From contig WKLE02000689.1 in the NCBI GenBank assembly GCA_014885115.2, positions 8,194 to 30,659 of the forward strand: a stretch of 22,466 nt of DNA, read 5' to 3'. The position numbers and the translations under genes were made by a program. The notes under the pieces are model-generated. The model was given only the letters and a program-made list of their open reading frames with translations. It was not told the origin of the DNA and did no database searches. Origin of the DNA: Asterionellopsis glacialis. Lineage: Eukaryota > Bacillariophyta > Plagiogrammaphyceae > Rhaphoneidales > Asterionellopsidaceae. Of the stretch, positions 20,173-22,466 are shown in pieces; the stretch's first letter is position 1; each line of letters opens with the position of its first letter.

Positions 20173-21971
20173 TTGAGGGGGCAACCTGTCCTTCATGTTT
20201 TAATATTAATATTTCTCAAAGGATCAGTTTTGATGTTGTTACTTTCTTCATTTTCAATATGTTTTAGGTGTATAAGTTTTGTGTCTTTTAGGTTTTTATT
20301 TTCTACTCATGTTTGACATTTTTTGGTGATGTATTGTATAGTTTTGGATACCACTCCTTTTTGTTTGTTATATTTGTGCAATTATAACAAGGATTTCTTA
20401 TTCTTTACTCCATTACTATGTCCATAATATCATTTACCAAAAATTTATGATGTCTTTTTGATATCATTTACTACTTATTGGAATTGTTGTTTGTGTGTTC
20501 CTTGTAAGTTTGGGAACTACTATGTTAGTAAATGATCTTGCAGCATGGTGATAATTTTCTGAACTCTAAGAAATTTAATAATATCCATCCTTGGATGATA
20601 TTTAAGTGTCTGATCTCTATACTATTTCTATGAAATATGCATTTGATTCATAGGAGTGTGAAACCTTCTGAAGAGATGACCCACTGCTTATTTTTTTCTG
20701 AAAATAACAAAATACCCCTGCTTGGCATGGGGGTCATCAAATTGTGGTTTTGCACAGTGGAGAGCTTAAAAAAAAACTACACATACATTCTACCTTTAGG
20801 TACAATAATACAATACAAAACTGAAATCTTCTCCTAAGGGAGAAAAATTAAAATTAGTAAAATAACTTGCCAAAAATGTGAAAATATCAGATCCTTTAGT
20901 TATTCTGTGTTGCTTTATAAATCATGGATAGTGTTGAGTTTTTTAGCTTTGCTTTTTCTTGCTGGATTGGGACCTACGTATACAAACTGTTGACTTCTTT
21001 CTCATAATCAAACTTCCTCAGTAGTACTGAAAAATGCTGTCTTTTAAAATAACATAATTAAAGAAAGATCCAACAATATTTTATCAAGACCACCACTTCA
21101 TGATGGAGTATCATAAGGTCTAGCTGAAGCTTTCTTCTTCATGGTATAGTATTGGAGATTTCTACAAAAAATTGAAGGGAAAACAAGAACAAATCTAATT
21201 TAATGTCACATCACTCATATTTTAATTAAAGTAGTTTACTCAACCAATATGGAGAAAGAAATCTACCAGTTTTTGATCAGATACTCAAGAAAGGTCAAGA
21301 GGATTAATATACTACCCCAAATTCTCTAGTCTTTCAAAGATTTTTTTTGAAACTCAACGTTTAAAATAGTTTGTTCCAGGGATTGAGTTTGAATTGATAA
21401 GAATTTGCTTGCAGTATCTGTTCTAATTTATTATACAGGCCAATACAGCTTTTCTGGAGTAGAAAGAACTCTCTCTAGAGCTTCACAGAGACAGACTATG
21501 ACGATTTTGGTTGGACAGATGTTGGGGGATTTCCCCCGAAAAGATCACGTTGTCATTTTTCTTTTGCCGGGTTTGGATGGAATGGGGGTTGCGTTCTACT
21601 CGTGCTCTATCAGACCACTAGTTCGTTTGTCCGCTGTACTGGACCGAGCAGATGCTTTTCTATAAAAAAAATATTATGTAGGGTAGCACGTAGGGTTGCT
21701 GTAAATAATATATGTATGGTGGGTATCGGTACCTAATTGTAATTGAAACATACACATGAAAAGCACAGTAGTATTATAGCATTATTTTTTTATACTCTAT
21801 GAAATAAGCTTGTGAAGGCATTTCTGGTAGATACTTCGTAGTCGTACGTATAGACTATTTTTTGGTCTTTATTCGCTTGGAGTAACTGAATATTTGTATA
21901 GGAAAAAGAGGGGCTCAACGGGCGCTTCGTGCACCCAGTACATACTGGCACATAGTACCTGGTACCTGTAA

Positions 21972-22031
21972 CTGGTACCTGGTACCGCGATAACAGAAAA
22001 CACGTCTACCCGGTACGGTACCAGGTACCAG
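21972..22031. repeat. Perfect 16-bp inverted repeat in right GTAC cluster
   Basis: CTGGTACCTGGTACCG at 21972-21987 and CGGTACCAGGTACCAG at 22016-22031 are exact reverse complements, separated by 28 nt that include an A-rich stretch. Each arm is built of two near-palindromic GGTACC units, so slipped and intra-arm foldings are also possible. More GTAC words flank it from about 21955. Confidence 0.9.
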
Positions 22032-22177
22032 GTACGCCTCTTATTAAAATAATAGGAGTAATATAAAAATAATAATAATATATAACCAGGAACCCACTGT
22101 AAATGTTACTACTCCGTATGTATTTTACAGCCTGGTAGGTGCTAGGTCCAACGTACCATAAGCTAGGATAGGTACTG

Positions 22178-22199
22178 TACCAGGTACAGGTACCTGGTA
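22178..22199. repeat. Short GTAC palindrome (9-bp arms)
   Basis: TACCAGGTA and TACCTGGTA flank a 4-nt CAGG loop and form a near-perfect palindrome. GGTACTGTAC lies directly upstream. It belongs to the same repeat family as 21972-22031. Confidence 0.75.
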
Positions 22200-22466
22200 A
22201 ATAGAATATTCGCTCTACCATGTAGCACCGGTACTGTACCAGCTATTATGACAACCGCCATTTTCTGTTTGGAACATGATATATGGTCTCTTAGAGAAAA
22301 ATATTTCCTGTATACTGTATTTGATATGTAAGTTCGACAATTCATATGGCCTGAAATTTCGATGAACCAATTAGATTGATTCCTTGGGATGTTTTCAGGA
22401 GTCACAGAGCCGGCCGTCTTTGCCGAACGGGACTTTTTGACGCGGGGGCGGGGATCGATTTGGAAG

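Larger units (their letters stand above)
18582..22466. other. Gene-poor right end: cyclase 5' flank, repeats, AT-rich spacer
   Basis: The first few hundred bases should hold the cyclase promoter and 5' UTR. The frame stays open without an ATG to about 18720, so a hidden upstream exon cannot be ruled out. 18905-19145 and 19500-19565 are GTAC-rich repeats. 19600-21400 is AT-rich spacer with short, unconvincing frames (such as 65 codons at 19745). 21420-21665 is a less AT-rich patch, and 21950-22200 is again GTAC-rich. From about 22400 base composition turns GC-rich toward the edge. Confidence 0.5.

Noticed and set aside
1..22466. CRISPR arrays, tRNA or rRNA genes, insertion sequences
   Set aside because: No regularly spaced direct repeats, cloverleaf-like segments, rRNA motifs or transposase-like frames were seen on either strand by eye. 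The genes have introns, so this is nuclear eukaryotic DNA.

Overview
This is a eukaryotic nuclear window. Genes have short GT-AG introns (mostly 83-107 nt), intergenic DNA is AT-rich, and there is no operon layout. The gene set points to a stramenopile alga, most likely a diatom: a plant-type vacuolar sorting receptor, a very Gln-rich nuclear protein, and a two-domain soluble adenylyl-cyclase-like protein. The species cannot be fixed from sequence alone.

Layout from left to right. A methionine aminopeptidase 1 with an N-terminal zinc finger lies at 431-1767 (+, one intron). It converges on a vacuolar sorting receptor at 2434-4264 (-, one long intron). About 2.7 kb of AT-rich intergenic DNA follows, holding two related inverted-repeat miniature elements, a hairpin and a perfect (CAT)18 microsatellite. 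A possible 63-aa gene lies at 6991-7182 (+), then a REEP/DP1/HVA22 ER-shaping protein at 7422-8343 (+, one 430-nt intron). A 1,030-aa poly-Gln protein, probably a transcription coactivator subunit, lies at 9452-12544 (+). It converges with a gap of 284 bp on a roughly 1,707-aa class III cyclase / P-loop ATPase / helical-repeat protein at 12829-18581 (-, eight exons). The last 3.9 kb has no convincing gene. It holds GTAC-rich palindromic repeats and a weaker third copy of the miniature element.

The genes do not form one pathway. They cover protein N-terminal maturation, Golgi/endosome cargo sorting, ER membrane shaping, transcription and cyclic-nucleotide signalling. Two convergent pairs share short 3' spacers. 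The most informative locus is the cyclase. By motif reading, its catalytic residues are split between its two cyclase domains as in mammalian soluble adenylyl cyclase. The two bicarbonate-site residues known from the human enzyme are only half conserved. The gene as given carries a one-base frame break at an A5 run (16440-16444), best explained by an assembly error or a real lesion. GTAC palindrome clusters lie upstream of both members of the poly-Gln/cyclase pair and again near the right edge.
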